Origin: Betaproteobacteria bacterium LSUCC0117
Lineage (GTDB): Bacteria; Pseudomonadota; Gammaproteobacteria; Burkholderiales; Burkholderiaceae_C
NCBI GenBank assembly: GCA_030441535.1
Contig: JAUJFZ010000003.1
Coordinates: forward strand, 62,001-126,000
Reading direction: 5' to 3'
Length of the DNA stretch: 64,000 nt
A program made the translations under genes and the position numbers. The notes under the pieces were generated by a model, which saw nothing but the letters and a program-made list of their open reading frames with translations, was not told the origin of the DNA and did not search any database. Of this stretch, positions 42,851 to 52,648 are shown piece by piece (the first letter of the stretch is position 1; every line of letters starts with the position of its first letter).

Positions 42851-43967
42851 GGCTGGCCACCTTCGCGGTGTCCATTTTGAGCGTTTCATGTGACGCGCGG
42901 AAGGCTGTACAGGCCGCCTCGTGTGCTTGTGAGTCCGTCAACCAACGCATGGCCTCGGCGGCGAGTCGATCAGGCGTTACATCATCCTGCAGCAACTCTG
43001 GCACCACAAAGCGCTCGGCCAATATATTAGGCAAACCCACCCACGGTTGCAGACGCTTACGCTGAGTCAACCACCAGCTGAGTAACGGCATCTTGTAGGC
43101 AATCACCATTGGGCAGCGGGCTAAAGCCGCTTCCAGCGTTGCGGTGCCACTGGCGATCAGGGTGCAATCACTCGCGGTAAGCGCAGCGGCGGACTGTCCC
43201 TCAACGACATGTATCCAGTCTTGGTCGATCATGTTTGCGTGTGCGAGCCCTTGCATGATCCGCGAGTGTTGTCGTGGGGCTGCGGGAATGACGAATTGCA
43301 CGTCCGGTTTCATGTCACGAATGCGTTGGGCTGCGGCTAAGAAATCGGGCAACAGATATTTGATTTCCGCAGTGCGACTGCCCGGCAAGATAGCGACCAA
43401 TGGCCCATCCCCTGCCAAGCCTAGCTGACGCCGCGCGTCCGCCTGGTCTGGCTCCAAAGGATAGATATCGGCAAGGGGATGCCCCACATAGGTTGCCGGT
43501 ACGCCGGCTGCCTCGTATATGGCTACTTCAAAAGGAAAAATGCACAGCACGTGGTCGCAAGCGACGCGAATTTTTTCGATGCGCTCAGGCCGCCAAGCCC
43601 AAATCGAAGGGCTGACAAAATGCACCGTTTTAACCCCATTCGCACGCAGGTCGCGCTCCAGGTCCAGATTGAAATCGGGTGCATCAACCCCGATGAACAG
43701 GGTGGGCTTGTCGGCCAACAAGCGCTCCCGTAAAGTTCGCCGAATGGCTACGATACGTCGGTAATGTCGCAATACCTCAACGTAGCCGCGCACTGCGAGT
43801 TCGTGATATGACCACCACGCGTCAAAGCCATGTGCCTTCATATGTGGCCCGCCAATACCCATACTCTGCACAGCAACTTGGTTCGCTTGTAAGCCACCCA
43901 ATAACAAGCCCGCGAGCATGTCACCAGACGCCTCGCCAGCGACCATTCCCACTTTTACCTTTTCCAT
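42822..43967 (-). CDS. lpxB: Lipid-A-disaccharide synthase
   Basis: Glycosyltransferase (GT19) joining UDP-diacylglucosamine and lipid X in lipid A synthesis. The ATG at 43967 with GGGCGGG upstream gives 381 residues; the longer frame to 44036 lies within lpxA. Seen are VGMVAGEASGDMLAGLLL, the IGVDAPDFNLDLE segment, VSPSIWAWRPERIEKI, FPFEVAIYEAAGVPATYVGHPLAD, ILPGSRTAEIKYLLPDF, and IASGTATLEAALARCPMVIAYKMPLLSW. Length fits the family. lpxA lies 22 bases upstream. Confidence 0.97.
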   Translation of the reverse strand: MEKVKVGMVAGEASGDMLAGLLLGGLQANQVAVQSMGIGGPHMKAHGFDAWWSYHELAVRGYVEVLRHYRRIVAIRRTLRERLLADKPTLFIGVDAPDFNLDLERDLRANGVKTVHFVSPSIWAWRPERIEKIRVACDHVLCIFPFEVAIYEAAGVPATYVGHPLADIYPLEPDQADARRQLGLAGDGPLVAILPGSRTAEIKYLLPDFLAAAQRIRDMKPDVQFVIPAAPRQHSRIMQGLAHANMIDQDWIHVVEGQSAAALTASDCTLIASGTATLEAALARCPMVIAYKMPLLSWWLTQRKRLQPWVGLPNILAERFVVPELLQDDVTPDRLAAEAMRWLTDSQAHEAACTAFRASHETLKMDTAKVASHAIQKVLAS

Positions 43968-43989
43968 AAACCCGCCCTGCTTCGGCAGG

Positions 43990-44784
43990 TCAGCGAACAA
44001 TTCCGCGCGCGGGATCGACCGATGACAAGAAGTCAACCATCAGTGCCACATCTTGCGCGGCTGTTGGCATCTGCTGACCCAATGCACCGATCTTCTCGAT
44101 GCTCTCCAGCAACGGCAAATTTTCACGATACAGGTGTTTGTACATGGCCTTGACCGCAGCGATGCGGTCTGAACTGAAGCCGCGCCGCTTGAGCCCTTCG
44201 AAATTCATGGAGCGCGCGCCTGCAGGCTGCCCTTGACTCATGACAAAGGGCGGCTGATCAGCAAACAGCAGACTGCACATGGCGGTCATGCCATGGGCGC
44301 CAATCCGCACAAACTGGTGTACTACCGTAAACCCACCCAAAATCACCCAATCGCCCACATGCACATGGCCGGCAAGTTGCGTGTTATTTGCAAAGATGGT
44401 GTGGCTACCGACCTGACAGTCGTGTGCCAAGTGCACGTAGGCCATGATCCAGTTGTCATCACCCAATCGGGTGACACCCAAGTCACCCGGGGAGCCGATG
44501 TTGAAGGTACAAAATTCTCGAATCGTGTTGCGCGCACCGATTACCAGCTCACAGGGCTCACCTTGGTACTTCTTATCTTGCGGAATCGCACCCAAGGAAT
44601 TGAACTGAAAGATGCGGTTATCTTCGCCAATTGTGGTGTGCCCCTCGATCACGCAATGCGCGCCAACAGTTGTACCCGCTCCAATCTTGACGTCAGGACC
44701 AATGACCGTATAGGGCCCCACTGAGACTGATGAGTCAAGCGACGCTTTGGGGTCAACAACCGCGGTTGGGTGGATCAAAGACAT
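43990..44784 (-). CDS. lpxA: UDP-N-acetylglucosamine acyltransferase
   Basis: First committed enzyme of lipid A synthesis, adding the 3-hydroxyacyl chain to UDP-GlcNAc from acyl-ACP. The 264-residue product is a left-handed parallel beta-helix of hexapeptide repeats (PTAVVDPKASLDSSVSVGPYTVIGP and on) with the catalytic histidine in VHLAHDCQVGSH and the C-terminal helical domain from LKRRGFSSDRIAAVKAMYK. Length and motifs match E. coli LpxA. It is ten bases behind fabZ and 22 bases ahead of lpxB. Confidence 0.98.
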   Translation of the reverse strand: MSLIHPTAVVDPKASLDSSVSVGPYTVIGPDVKIGAGTTVGAHCVIEGHTTIGEDNRIFQFNSLGAIPQDKKYQGEPCELVIGARNTIREFCTFNIGSPGDLGVTRLGDDNWIMAYVHLAHDCQVGSHTIFANNTQLAGHVHVGDWVILGGFTVVHQFVRIGAHGMTAMCSLLFADQPPFVMSQGQPAGARSMNFEGLKRRGFSSDRIAAVKAMYKHLYRENLPLLESIEKIGALGQQMPTAAQDVALMVDFLSSVDPARGIVR

Positions 44785-44793
44785 GCACGAACC

Positions 44794-45234
44794 TCAGGCA
44801 ATTTTGCGCATCGTGCACATTAATTCAGCTTCGGTGGCGATGGCATCTCCGACCTTGGCACGGGTCGCAAATTTAAAGATCCCCGCCTTCATGCGCACCA
44901 ACTCAGCCTCTAAGATGAGCTGATCGCCGGGCTCAACGGGCCGCTTGAAACGCGCACCATCGATACCAGCGAAGTAGTAGACCGTGTCGTCGTCTAACTC
45001 AGTCCCTAGGGTTTCAAAAGCGAGTAGCGCCGCCGCCTGCGCTAACGCTTCAAGCATTAGGACGCCCGGCATCACAGGACGATGTGGGAAGTGCCCACCA
45101 AAAAACGGCTCATTCATCGTGACGTTTTTCAAAGCCGTGATACGCACCCCTTTTTCAAGCGCGATGACCCGATCCACCAGAAGGAATGGATAGCGATGTG
45201 GGAGCTTTTTGAGTATTTGGTGGATATCCATCAT
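44794..45234 (-). CDS. fabZ: 3-hydroxyacyl-ACP dehydratase FabZ
   Basis: Hot-dog fold dehydratase of type II fatty acid synthesis. The 146-residue product starts IHQILKKLPHRYPFLLVDRV, with the active-site histidine and glutamate region in FFGGHFPHRPVMPGVLMLEALAQAA. Competition with LpxA/LpxD for 3-hydroxyacyl-ACP explains the near-universal lpxD-fabZ-lpxA order seen here. Spacings are 18 and 9 bases to its neighbours. Confidence 0.98.
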   Translation of the reverse strand: MMDIHQILKKLPHRYPFLLVDRVIALEKGVRITALKNVTMNEPFFGGHFPHRPVMPGVLMLEALAQAAALLAFETLGTELDDDTVYYFAGIDGARFKRPVEPGDQLILEAELVRMKAGIFKFATRAKVGDAIATEAELMCTMRKIA

Positions 45235-45252
45235 GGTTAATCTTCTTCACTT

Positions 45253-46329
45253 TTATTTCGAGCTATCGACCGTCGGCACCGCAGTTCGTTGCTCAAGTGC
45301 GCGGAGACGCTCACGGACCCCGCCCAACTGTTTCACGACTGCCGCGTTCTTTTCCCAATTGCCGTTGTCATCGATTGGAAAGATGCCAGTGTAATGGCCT
45401 GGCTTGGTAATCGAGCGCGTCACCACCGTTGCAGCGGAGATGTTTACATGGTCTGCTACTGACAAATGACCCAGAACAATTGCACCGCCACCGACAGTGC
45501 AGTGCGCACCAATCTTGGCGCTACCTGCAACACCCACACATCCCGCCATGGCGGTGTGCGCCCCTATAAATACGTTATGCCCAATTTGAATCAAGTTGTC
45601 CAACTTGACGCCATCTGAGATAACGGTGTCCCCCAAGGCCCCCCGATCGATGCAGGTATTGGCACCAATCTCTACGTCATCACCAATGCGTACACGGCCG
45701 AGTTGTTCAATTTTTTCCCAACGACCTTGGTTGGGCGCAAAGCCAAAACCGTCTGCACCCACAACCACACCGGAATGCACAATGCAACGAGCGCCGACGA
45801 CGCAGTGTTCGCCAACGGTCACCTGCGCGTGCAACACGCTGTCAGTTCCGATGGATGCACCGATATCAACTGAGACATGGTTCTTGATTACCGCGCCAGC
45901 ACCGATCACCGCTTCGGCTGCGACCACCGAAAACGCACCAACACGCGCGCCATCGCCGATGGTTGCAGTCGGATGGATGTACGCGCTTGGGTGAATCAAG
46001 GGCTCGGCTGTAGAAGGTGACAAAGACAGCGTCTGCGCGCGCCACCACTGGGTCAACCTTGCAAAATACAAATAGGGTTCGGCAGTCACAATGCAGGCCC
46101 CACGTGCCAGCGCACGGTCTTGGAGTGCGGGAGAGACAATCAAACACCCCGCCTGCGTCACATCGATTTGTGCCCCGTATTTCGGGTTAGCCACGAAACT
46201 GATGGCCTTTTTGTGAGCTGTCTCAATGGGCTCGATCGCATCGATTAATTGGCGAGAGTCACCGTGACAGACGCCGCCTAAGTGGTTGCAAATCTGTTCA
46301 AGTGTCGTTTCAAATCTCGCCACGGCCAA
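45253..46329 (-). CDS. lpxD: UDP-3-O-acylglucosamine N-acyltransferase
   Basis: Third enzyme of lipid A synthesis. The 358-residue product has the N-terminal uridine-binding domain (FVANPKYGAQIDVTQAGCLIVSPAL, FARLTQWW), a left-handed beta-helix from about residue 110 (HPSAYIHPTATIGDGARVGAFSVV) with the catalytic IQIGHNVFIGAHTAMAGC histidine, and a C-terminal helix ending LRALEQR. Length is standard. It lies four bases behind skp and 18 bases ahead of fabZ. Confidence 0.97.
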   Translation of the reverse strand: MAVARFETTLEQICNHLGGVCHGDSRQLIDAIEPIETAHKKAISFVANPKYGAQIDVTQAGCLIVSPALQDRALARGACIVTAEPYLYFARLTQWWRAQTLSLSPSTAEPLIHPSAYIHPTATIGDGARVGAFSVVAAEAVIGAGAVIKNHVSVDIGASIGTDSVLHAQVTVGEHCVVGARCIVHSGVVVGADGFGFAPNQGRWEKIEQLGRVRIGDDVEIGANTCIDRGALGDTVISDGVKLDNLIQIGHNVFIGAHTAMAGCVGVAGSAKIGAHCTVGGGAIVLGHLSVADHVNISAATVVTRSITKPGHYTGIFPIDDNGNWEKNAAVVKQLGGVRERLRALEQRTAVPTVDSSK

Positions 46330-46333
46330 AACG

Positions 46334-46834
46334 TTACTTGCTGTCGTTCAGGGCACGCAACACCTTGTCGGTGATATCGTGCTTGGCATTCATGTAGACA
46401 GCGTCTTGCAAAATCAAATCATAGTTCTCTGATTTGGCGATCGATTTGATCGCGGCGTTGGCTTTTTGAAGAACTTTTTGCAGTTCTTCGTTTTTCCGCA
46501 TAGCCAAATCCTCTTGGAACTCACGCTTCTGACGCTGAAAATCCTGGTCCATCGACACCAGCTCACGCTGGCGCTGAATACGTTGTGACTCTGACAAAGT
46601 CGGTGCATCGCGATCTAATTTGGTCGCCAAGTCTTTGACGCTAGCACCTAATTCGTTCAGTGTTTTTTCGCGCTTCGAGAACTCGGTTTCCAGCTTCTTT
46701 TGCGCTTCTTTTGCAATCGTCGCCTCTTGCAACACACGCTCTGTACTGACGAACCCTGCCTTGAACTCGGCAGCTGTCGCGGGCACGCCGACCAAGCCGG
46801 CGCAAAGAAGAAGGAATACAACTAAGTTTTTCAT
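46334..46834 (-). CDS. skp: Periplasmic chaperone Skp/OmpH
   Basis: Holdase that carries unfolded outer membrane proteins across the periplasm. The 166-residue product has a signal peptide (MKNLVVFLLLCAGLVGVPATAA) and, after a small beta part with GFVSTERVLQE, a long charged coiled-coil arm of about 90 residues rich in Lys, Gln and Glu (LETEFSKREKTLNELGAS, QRQRELVSMDQDFQRQKREF). The terminal DITDKVLRALN is family-typical. Its ATG follows the bamA stop codon with no gap, so the two are coupled. Confidence 0.95.
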   Translation of the reverse strand: MKNLVVFLLLCAGLVGVPATAAEFKAGFVSTERVLQEATIAKEAQKKLETEFSKREKTLNELGASVKDLATKLDRDAPTLSESQRIQRQRELVSMDQDFQRQKREFQEDLAMRKNEELQKVLQKANAAIKSIAKSENYDLILQDAVYMNAKHDITDKVLRALNDSK

Positions 46835-49165
46835 TTAAAAGGCCGTTCCGATCTGGAATTGAATTTTCTGCGTGCGATCTGTTGCTTCTTTTTTGATAGG
46901 CGTGGTGTACGCCAGACGCAATGGTCCGACTGGCGAGATCCAGCTGATGCCAACCCCTGAACTCGCGCGCAACGCGTTACTCGCGCAGTTAACGGTTGCG
47001 CTCGCGGTGCAGTACACGTTACCCACGTCGACAAATGCAAACATGCGTAAGGTGCGGTCATTGCCCACGCCTGGGAAGGGTGCGATCAACTCGGTATTGA
47101 GCAAAATACTCTTGCTACCGCCCACACGAATATCCAGTGAACGGTTGTTTGGCGAGGATGCCGATGGGCTTACGCCACCAAGGGTGCCTTGCTCAAAGCC
47201 TCGAACCGAACCCAAGCCGCCTCCAAAGTAGTTCTTCAATAACGGGAACGACTTACCGCCTAAGCCCTTGCCGTACCCCACCTCTGTGTTCATCGCAAAA
47301 GTGTACCGCTTGGTCAGTGGCCAGTACTGTTGGAACTGGTAATCCGCCTTGATGTAGCGGGTGTCGCCAGCGACGCTCATCTCAGTGTTGACGCGTTGAT
47401 AGCGTCCCTCTGTCGGCGCCAAGAAACTGTCTCGGCTATCTTGAGACCAGCCAAGGGTCAGGGGAATGCCGGTCGCAGGCGATCCAAATTCGCTTGCAAA
47501 TGCCTGCTGCGCCTGCGATTGGCCGTTGGTAATCGATGTTGACTCAACACCCGCGCCGACAAATATACGGTCGAGTTCAGAAATGGGAACGCCAAAATTA
47601 ACGTTCGCACGCTTACGAACGATCTCATAGTTACCACCCTGCGTATCCAAAGGCTTATTCGTGGTGAGCGACACATCGTAGGTGCGGGAAACACCATCAG
47701 CCGTGAAGTAGGGATCAGTCGTGCTCAATTGGAGCGTGCGGTTAAACGAACTGGTGTTGATGTTGAACCGAACGGATTGCCCGGATCCGAATACGTTCTC
47801 TTGTTCGATACCGGCCACCAGAGACAAGCCCTCGGCATCCCCAAATCCAGCGCCAATCGACAAGTTACCCGTGGGCCGCTCCACCACACTCAACACGAGG
47901 TCCACTTGGTCAGGGGCGTTAGGCACCTCACGGTTTTGAATGGTGACGCTGGTGAAGTAACCGAGGCGGTCGATGCGATCGCGGGACAAACGGATCAAGC
48001 GACCGTCGTACCAGCTGGCCTCTGCTTGGCGCATCTCGCGGCGAATGACCTCGTCTCGCGTGCGCAGGTTACCTTGCACCTCGATTCGGCGCACATAAGC
48101 CCTTTGCCCGGGCGATGCTTGCAGAACGACGGCAACCCTTTGGTTCGCCGCGTCCACCACGTTTTTGGGCTCAATGCGTGCAAACGCATAGCCAAAATCA
48201 CCGAAGAGTTTGGAAAAACCATCCAAAGTCTGGGCCACGGTTGACTCGTTGTAGGCCTCACCCACCTTGACCGCCATCTTGGTCAAAAATTCGGTTTCAC
48301 GTGCGAGGTAGTTACCCTCCAAGCGAATCTCAGACACCGCGTAAGCTTTACCCTCCGAAACGTTGATCACAATGTCAATGGATTGCTTGTCCGCTGAAAT
48401 CGCTACTTGGGTGGAGTCAACCTTGAAATCGAGGTAGCCGCGAGAAAGATAGTGCGAGCGCAAGGTCTCTAGATCGGCATTGAGCTTGTTTTTATCGTAT
48501 CGATCTGACTTGGTGTACCAGCTCATCCAGTTACCGGTGTCAAGCTTCAGCAGGTCGAGGAGATTCTCTTCAGCGAATGCGACATTTCCGACGATCCGCA
48601 GGTCTTTGATGGTCGCGACACTTCCCTCGATAACATTGAAGTTCAAATTCACCCGGTTACGGGGCAAAGGCGTGGCCGTGGTCACAACTTCTACGCCGTA
48701 CATGCCGCGCGTGCCATATTGACTCTTGATGATTTGAATGGCTCGATCCTCAATCGCTTTGTCGTAAGGGCGGCCCTCCCCCAAACCGATGTCTTTTAGG
48801 ACGCGCGTCAAAACATCCGGCTTGAATTCTTTGAGGCCAGTGAAATTGATGTCGGCGACCGAGGGGCGCTCTTGAACCACGACCACCACGACGCCCTTAT
48901 CGATCTCGATTCGGACATCTTTGAACAGCGACAATCCAAACAGCGCGCGGATTGCCAAGCTACCTTTATCGTCGGAATACGTTTCACCGACTTGAAACGG
49001 CAGCGACGCGAAAATGGTCCCCGCCTCAACGCGTTGCAAACCTTCAATCCGAATGTCAGCAATCTTGAAGGGTTCGACCGCCCAAGCGCTGCTCACAGCC
49101 AAGCAGACCAGTAAAACACCAGACAAAAGCTGGCGATAAATACGACGGTAAATTGAAGCACTCAT
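46835..49165 (-). CDS. bamA: Outer membrane protein assembly factor BamA (Omp85)
   Basis: Essential outer-membrane insertase. The 776-residue product has a signal peptide cleaved after SSAWA near residue 29, five POTRA domains at about 30-430 (PFKIADIRIEGLQRVEAGTIF begins POTRA1), and a 16-strand barrel. The barrel contains the conserved L6 motif VRGFEQG, the RYQRVN strand and a terminal phenylalanine (IQFQIGTAF) as expected for a beta-barrel substrate of itself. It sits between rseP and skp. bamB and bamD are in this window too; bamC and bamE are not. Confidence 0.98.
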   Translation of the reverse strand: MSASIYRRIYRQLLSGVLLVCLAVSSAWAVEPFKIADIRIEGLQRVEAGTIFASLPFQVGETYSDDKGSLAIRALFGLSLFKDVRIEIDKGVVVVVVQERPSVADINFTGLKEFKPDVLTRVLKDIGLGEGRPYDKAIEDRAIQIIKSQYGTRGMYGVEVVTTATPLPRNRVNLNFNVIEGSVATIKDLRIVGNVAFAEENLLDLLKLDTGNWMSWYTKSDRYDKNKLNADLETLRSHYLSRGYLDFKVDSTQVAISADKQSIDIVINVSEGKAYAVSEIRLEGNYLARETEFLTKMAVKVGEAYNESTVAQTLDGFSKLFGDFGYAFARIEPKNVVDAANQRVAVVLQASPGQRAYVRRIEVQGNLRTRDEVIRREMRQAEASWYDGRLIRLSRDRIDRLGYFTSVTIQNREVPNAPDQVDLVLSVVERPTGNLSIGAGFGDAEGLSLVAGIEQENVFGSGQSVRFNINTSSFNRTLQLSTTDPYFTADGVSRTYDVSLTTNKPLDTQGGNYEIVRKRANVNFGVPISELDRIFVGAGVESTSITNGQSQAQQAFASEFGSPATGIPLTLGWSQDSRDSFLAPTEGRYQRVNTEMSVAGDTRYIKADYQFQQYWPLTKRYTFAMNTEVGYGKGLGGKSFPLLKNYFGGGLGSVRGFEQGTLGGVSPSASSPNNRSLDIRVGGSKSILLNTELIAPFPGVGNDRTLRMFAFVDVGNVYCTASATVNCASNALRASSGVGISWISPVGPLRLAYTTPIKKEATDRTQKIQFQIGTAF

Positions 49166-49175
49166 TTAATTTTTT

Positions 49176-50537
49176 CTAGCCCAACAAACGGGCAATATCG
49201 TTGGTAAACGCAACGGCCATTAAGGCAAGCAGGGCAAATAGCCCAGTACGCTGGAGCCTCGCAGCCCAAGCATCCGTGACGGCTTTCCCAGAAATAAACT
49301 CCCAAAGATAATACATCAGGTGTCCACCATCGAGCACGGGAATAGGTAGTAAGTTTAATACTGCCAAACTCACGCTTAAGAGCCCTAAAAACGACAAATA
49401 GGGGGCTATTCCCAAACTTGCTGTTTGCCCAGCCGCCCCGGCAATCGCGATCGGACCGCTGAGTTGCTTCACCGAGGCATCCCCCATTAGCAATTGACCA
49501 ATGGTCTTAACCGACATGACCGCAATGTCCCATGCTTTTGATGCACCGCGGACCAAGCCATCGATCAAACCAAAACGCTGTTCAAACGTCACCGGCGCTT
49601 CGCCAATATAGGCACCGACGCGCCCAATCACACCCGACTCGGACTGGATGCGGTCAGGCTGCACCACGATGGTGTGACTGCCATCCACTCGCGTCACCAG
49701 CCACTGCTGCGATGCCTGCCGGCCGCGCGTAAATGAGCCCCGAATCACCGCCTGCAACTGAGCCGCATCATCAATACGAACCCCATCGACTTCTAACACG
49801 CGATCGCCTGACTTCAGGCCTGCCCTCGCGCCAGCGCCATCAGGTAGCACTTCACCCAACACGGGCGGCATATACGGCGCACCGATTCCCACCGCCTTAA
49901 CCAGAACGGCAGGATCCTCGGTGAGCGGCAAGCGGTCGGTGGCCAAGACGACTCGTTTGGGCACACTGTTCTCATTCGCGGCGACGTAAACAGCGAGGGG
50001 TTCACGCAGGGCGACCGCAGTGGTAATGGCCCAGCGCAGGCTCTCGAGACTATCCACGGCCTGCTCGGTACCCGTTCCGACCTGCACAGCACGAACATGA
50101 TCACGCGCGCGGAGTCCCGCCTCTGCGGCCAGGCTGTCGGGCGGCGGTGAGGCCAATACGGGCGCAACAGCGGATACCCCTATCCACTGCACCGCCGCGT
50201 ACAAAACGACCGCTAAGAGGGCGTTGGCTGCTGGACCTGCGGCCACAATCGCAGCACGCTTGCCCAGCGTTTGACGATTAAAAGCATGCGGCAAGTCGGC
50301 TGGACGGACTGCGGCTTCTCGCTCATCCAACATGCGCACATAGCCCCCCAAGGGCAACCAACACAGCACGTACTCGGTATCGTCAGGCGTTCGTTGCCAA
50401 CGCGCAATCGGCTTACCGAATCCTATGGAGAAGCGAATCACCTTCACGCCGCACCGGCGCGCCACATAAAAATGGCCAAACTCGTGGAAGGCCACCAACA
50501 GCCCCATGCCAAAGATAAATGCGACGATCGTGAGCAT
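49176..50537 (-). CDS. rseP: Intramembrane site-2 zinc metalloprotease RseP
   Basis: Site-2 protease that in E. coli releases sigma E by cutting RseA and also clears signal peptides. The 453-residue product has the zinc motif HEFGH at residues 18-22 inside TM1, a tandem PDZ region (LRARDHVRAVQVG, then LKSGDRVLEVDGVRIDDAAQLQAVI) in the middle, and the third zinc ligand in LDGGHLMYYLWEF near the C-terminus, followed by two more hydrophobic helices. It lies 12 bases behind dxr and ten bases ahead of bamA. No rpoE or rseA is in this window. Confidence 0.96.
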   Translation of the reverse strand: MLTIVAFIFGMGLLVAFHEFGHFYVARRCGVKVIRFSIGFGKPIARWQRTPDDTEYVLCWLPLGGYVRMLDEREAAVRPADLPHAFNRQTLGKRAAIVAAGPAANALLAVVLYAAVQWIGVSAVAPVLASPPPDSLAAEAGLRARDHVRAVQVGTGTEQAVDSLESLRWAITTAVALREPLAVYVAANENSVPKRVVLATDRLPLTEDPAVLVKAVGIGAPYMPPVLGEVLPDGAGARAGLKSGDRVLEVDGVRIDDAAQLQAVIRGSFTRGRQASQQWLVTRVDGSHTIVVQPDRIQSESGVIGRVGAYIGEAPVTFEQRFGLIDGLVRGASKAWDIAVMSVKTIGQLLMGDASVKQLSGPIAIAGAAGQTASLGIAPYLSFLGLLSVSLAVLNLLPIPVLDGGHLMYYLWEFISGKAVTDAWAARLQRTGLFALLALMAVAFTNDIARLLG

Positions 50538-50549
50538 ATGCGAGTGACC

Positions 50550-51728
50550 TTATGACAGTCGCGCCACAACCGCGCCAGCCAATTGGCGCGCATCCACGTC
50601 CAGCGCGAGCAATGCCTCTAGGGTATCTGTTTGCCCTGACCAGTTGGCCCCAAGGGTCTCGGCGTTGACCACATGGATTTGATCAAAGCGAATACGCCCG
50701 GTCAGGAACGCGTCAACGGCGATTTCGTTCGCGGCATTCAAAACGGCGGTGCTGCCGGGGCGCCCTTTTAAAGCAGCCCATGCGAGTTGCAGGCCTGGAA
50801 AACGCGCCGGGTCTGGACGCTCAAACGTCAATTGACTCAGCGTTTCAAAATTCAACGGTGTGGCGCCCGATGTCACTCGTTCGGGATATGACAGACCATA
50901 CGCAATAGGTACCCGCATATCGGCGGTGCCCAACTGCGCCACGATGGACGTGTCGTGGTACTGCACCATCGAGTGCACGATGCTCTGCGGGTGAATGACA
51001 ACCTCTAACCGCTCGGGCGGGAGGCCAAATAAATAGTGCGCCTCAATGACTTCGAGCGCCTTGTTCATCATCGTGGCGGAGTCAACCGATATTTTTTGTC
51101 CCATCACCCAATTGGGGTGCGCCACCGCCTGCTCTGGCGTGATGTCTTGAAACGTGGCGGGGTCGCGTGTGCGGAAGGGACCACCAGAAGCGGTCAAAAT
51201 TATTTTGTCTACTCGCCGCGCCCAGCTGCTGCGGTCATCGGGTAGCGACTGGAAAATAGCCGAGTGCTCGCTGTCAATAGGTAGCAGCGCACCCCCACCT
51301 TCCTGGACTGTGGCCATAAACAAATCGCCACCAACAACCAGCGCCTCCTTGTTGGCCAATAACAGCTGCTTACCGGCCGCGGCCGCGGCTAAACAGGGCG
51401 GCAACCCAGCCGCACCGACGATAGCGCCCATGACCACATCGACCGCCTCATCTTGTGCCACATCCACCAATGCCGATGCACCGCTTGCTACTTGGGTTGT
51501 AAGCCCCGCCGCCTGCAGCCGATCTTTGAGTTCCTGCGCGGCTGCAATATCGGTCATCACCGCCCATTGCGGCTTGAACGCAACACACTGTTTAAACAGC
51601 AAGTCGACCTGCTTTGCGGCCGTGAGGGCAAATACAGTGAACCGATCGGTGTGGCGACCTAGCACGTCCAGGGTGTTGGTGCCAATCGAACCAGTGGAAC
51701 CGAGTACGGTAATGCGCTTCAAGCTCAA
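50550..51728 (-). CDS. dxr: 1-deoxy-D-xylulose-5-phosphate reductoisomerase
   Basis: Second enzyme of the MEP pathway, converting DXP to MEP with NADPH. The 392-residue product shows the nucleotide fold VLGSTGSIGTNTLDVL, the LLANKEALVVGGDLFM helix, metal and substrate binding in LLPIDSEHSAIFQSL, LTASGGPFRT and HPNWVMGQKISVDSATMMNKALEVIEAHYLF. Length fits. Downstream gene rseP starts 12 bases away and cdsA lies 13 bases upstream. The pathway partner ispG is at 4.2-5.5 kb. Confidence 0.98.
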   Translation of the reverse strand: MSLKRITVLGSTGSIGTNTLDVLGRHTDRFTVFALTAAKQVDLLFKQCVAFKPQWAVMTDIAAAQELKDRLQAAGLTTQVASGASALVDVAQDEAVDVVMGAIVGAAGLPPCLAAAAAGKQLLLANKEALVVGGDLFMATVQEGGGALLPIDSEHSAIFQSLPDDRSSWARRVDKIILTASGGPFRTRDPATFQDITPEQAVAHPNWVMGQKISVDSATMMNKALEVIEAHYLFGLPPERLEVVIHPQSIVHSMVQYHDTSIVAQLGTADMRVPIAYGLSYPERVTSGATPLNFETLSQLTFERPDPARFPGLQLAWAALKGRPGSTAVLNAANEIAVDAFLTGRIRFDQIHVVNAETLGANWSGQTDTLEALLALDVDARQLAGAVVARLS

Positions 51729-51741
51729 CTCCTGTAACAGG

Positions 51742-52590
51742 CTAAACAGTAACCAACATCATGCCGATCGGCAAGACGGGCAACAAAGCGTCGACACGGT
51801 CAAGTACGCCGCCGTGCCCCGGTAACAAGCCGCTTGAATCTTTCACTCCTGCACTGCGCTTCACCAAGGACTCCATCAGATCACCCACCACGGCCATGGC
51901 CACCAAAAACAAAACCCCAATCAGCGCGATGAGTAAATGCCGGTCTGCGAGGATCGTGAAGATACTCGCACCGTCAACCAAACCGGTCTGATCCAGACGT
52001 TGCCACGCAATCCCCAAGACTAAAACAGCGCCGGCGCCGCTCCAGGCACCCGCCCACGTTTTACCTGGGCTGATCGCCGCTGCCAGCTTGCGTTGACCCC
52101 AAGCGCGACCACCAAAATAGGCGGCGACATCAGCCGCCCATACCAGCACCATCAGCGACAACAAAAAGTTGATACCCAAGGTGCGCGCGCGGGCCATCGC
52201 CCACCAGGTGGCCGCCAGTAACAGCCAACCCAATACCAACCGGAATGAACGGGCAAGTGGCACCCACGCGCTCACGCCTGAACGCACCAACGCCGCCGAA
52301 CCTAGGACCCAAATCGTTGAGACCAGTAACCAGAGGGCCCGCTCCCAGCCGGGAGCAATCGCGTCAGCCAGCGCTTGTCCCCACCATCCGCCAGCCAGAC
52401 CAAGACCCACTGCAATACCAACACCGAGTGCCGGCAAACTCCCCATTTGGTTCAGACGCCCCCACTCCCAACAAGCTGCAACGATAAGCAGAAGCGTCAC
52501 TGCGGCAAATGGCTCTGGCGATACCGCAAACAACGCCGGCAGAAGAACTGCCAGTAGCGCGACAGCGGTGATGATTCGAGGAATGAGCAT
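51742..52590 (-). CDS. cdsA: Phosphatidate cytidylyltransferase
   Basis: Makes CDP-diacylglycerol for all phospholipids. The 282-residue product is an integral membrane protein with about eight hydrophobic helices and the family signature near the C-terminus: SLVKRSAGVKDSSGLLPGHGGVLDRVDALL. MLIPRIITAVALLAVLLPALF is a typical start. The upstream neighbour in most proteobacteria is uppS; here a terminator and frr lie upstream instead. The gene is first in the envelope operon, so a promoter must lie in the short gap or within the frr end. Confidence 0.96.
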   Translation of the reverse strand: MLIPRIITAVALLAVLLPALFAVSPEPFAAVTLLLIVAACWEWGRLNQMGSLPALGVGIAVGLGLAGGWWGQALADAIAPGWERALWLLVSTIWVLGSAALVRSGVSAWVPLARSFRLVLGWLLLAATWWAMARARTLGINFLLSLMVLVWAADVAAYFGGRAWGQRKLAAAISPGKTWAGAWSGAGAVLVLGIAWQRLDQTGLVDGASIFTILADRHLLIALIGVLFLVAMAVVGDLMESLVKRSAGVKDSSGLLPGHGGVLDRVDALLPVLPIGMMLVTV

Positions 52591-52616
52591 GTCCGGTTAA
52601 TGGGTTGGTTGCCGCC

Positions 52617-52648
52617 TAGAAAAAAGGGCGCCGGAAGAGCGCCCTTTT
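52617..52648 (-). terminator. Rho-independent terminator after frr
   Basis: On the minus strand AAAAGGGCGC and GCGCCCTTTT form a perfect 10-bp stem around a seven-base loop and run into six Ts. It begins four bases past the frr stop and ends the rpsB-tsf-pyrH-frr unit 26 bases before cdsA. Confidence 0.92.
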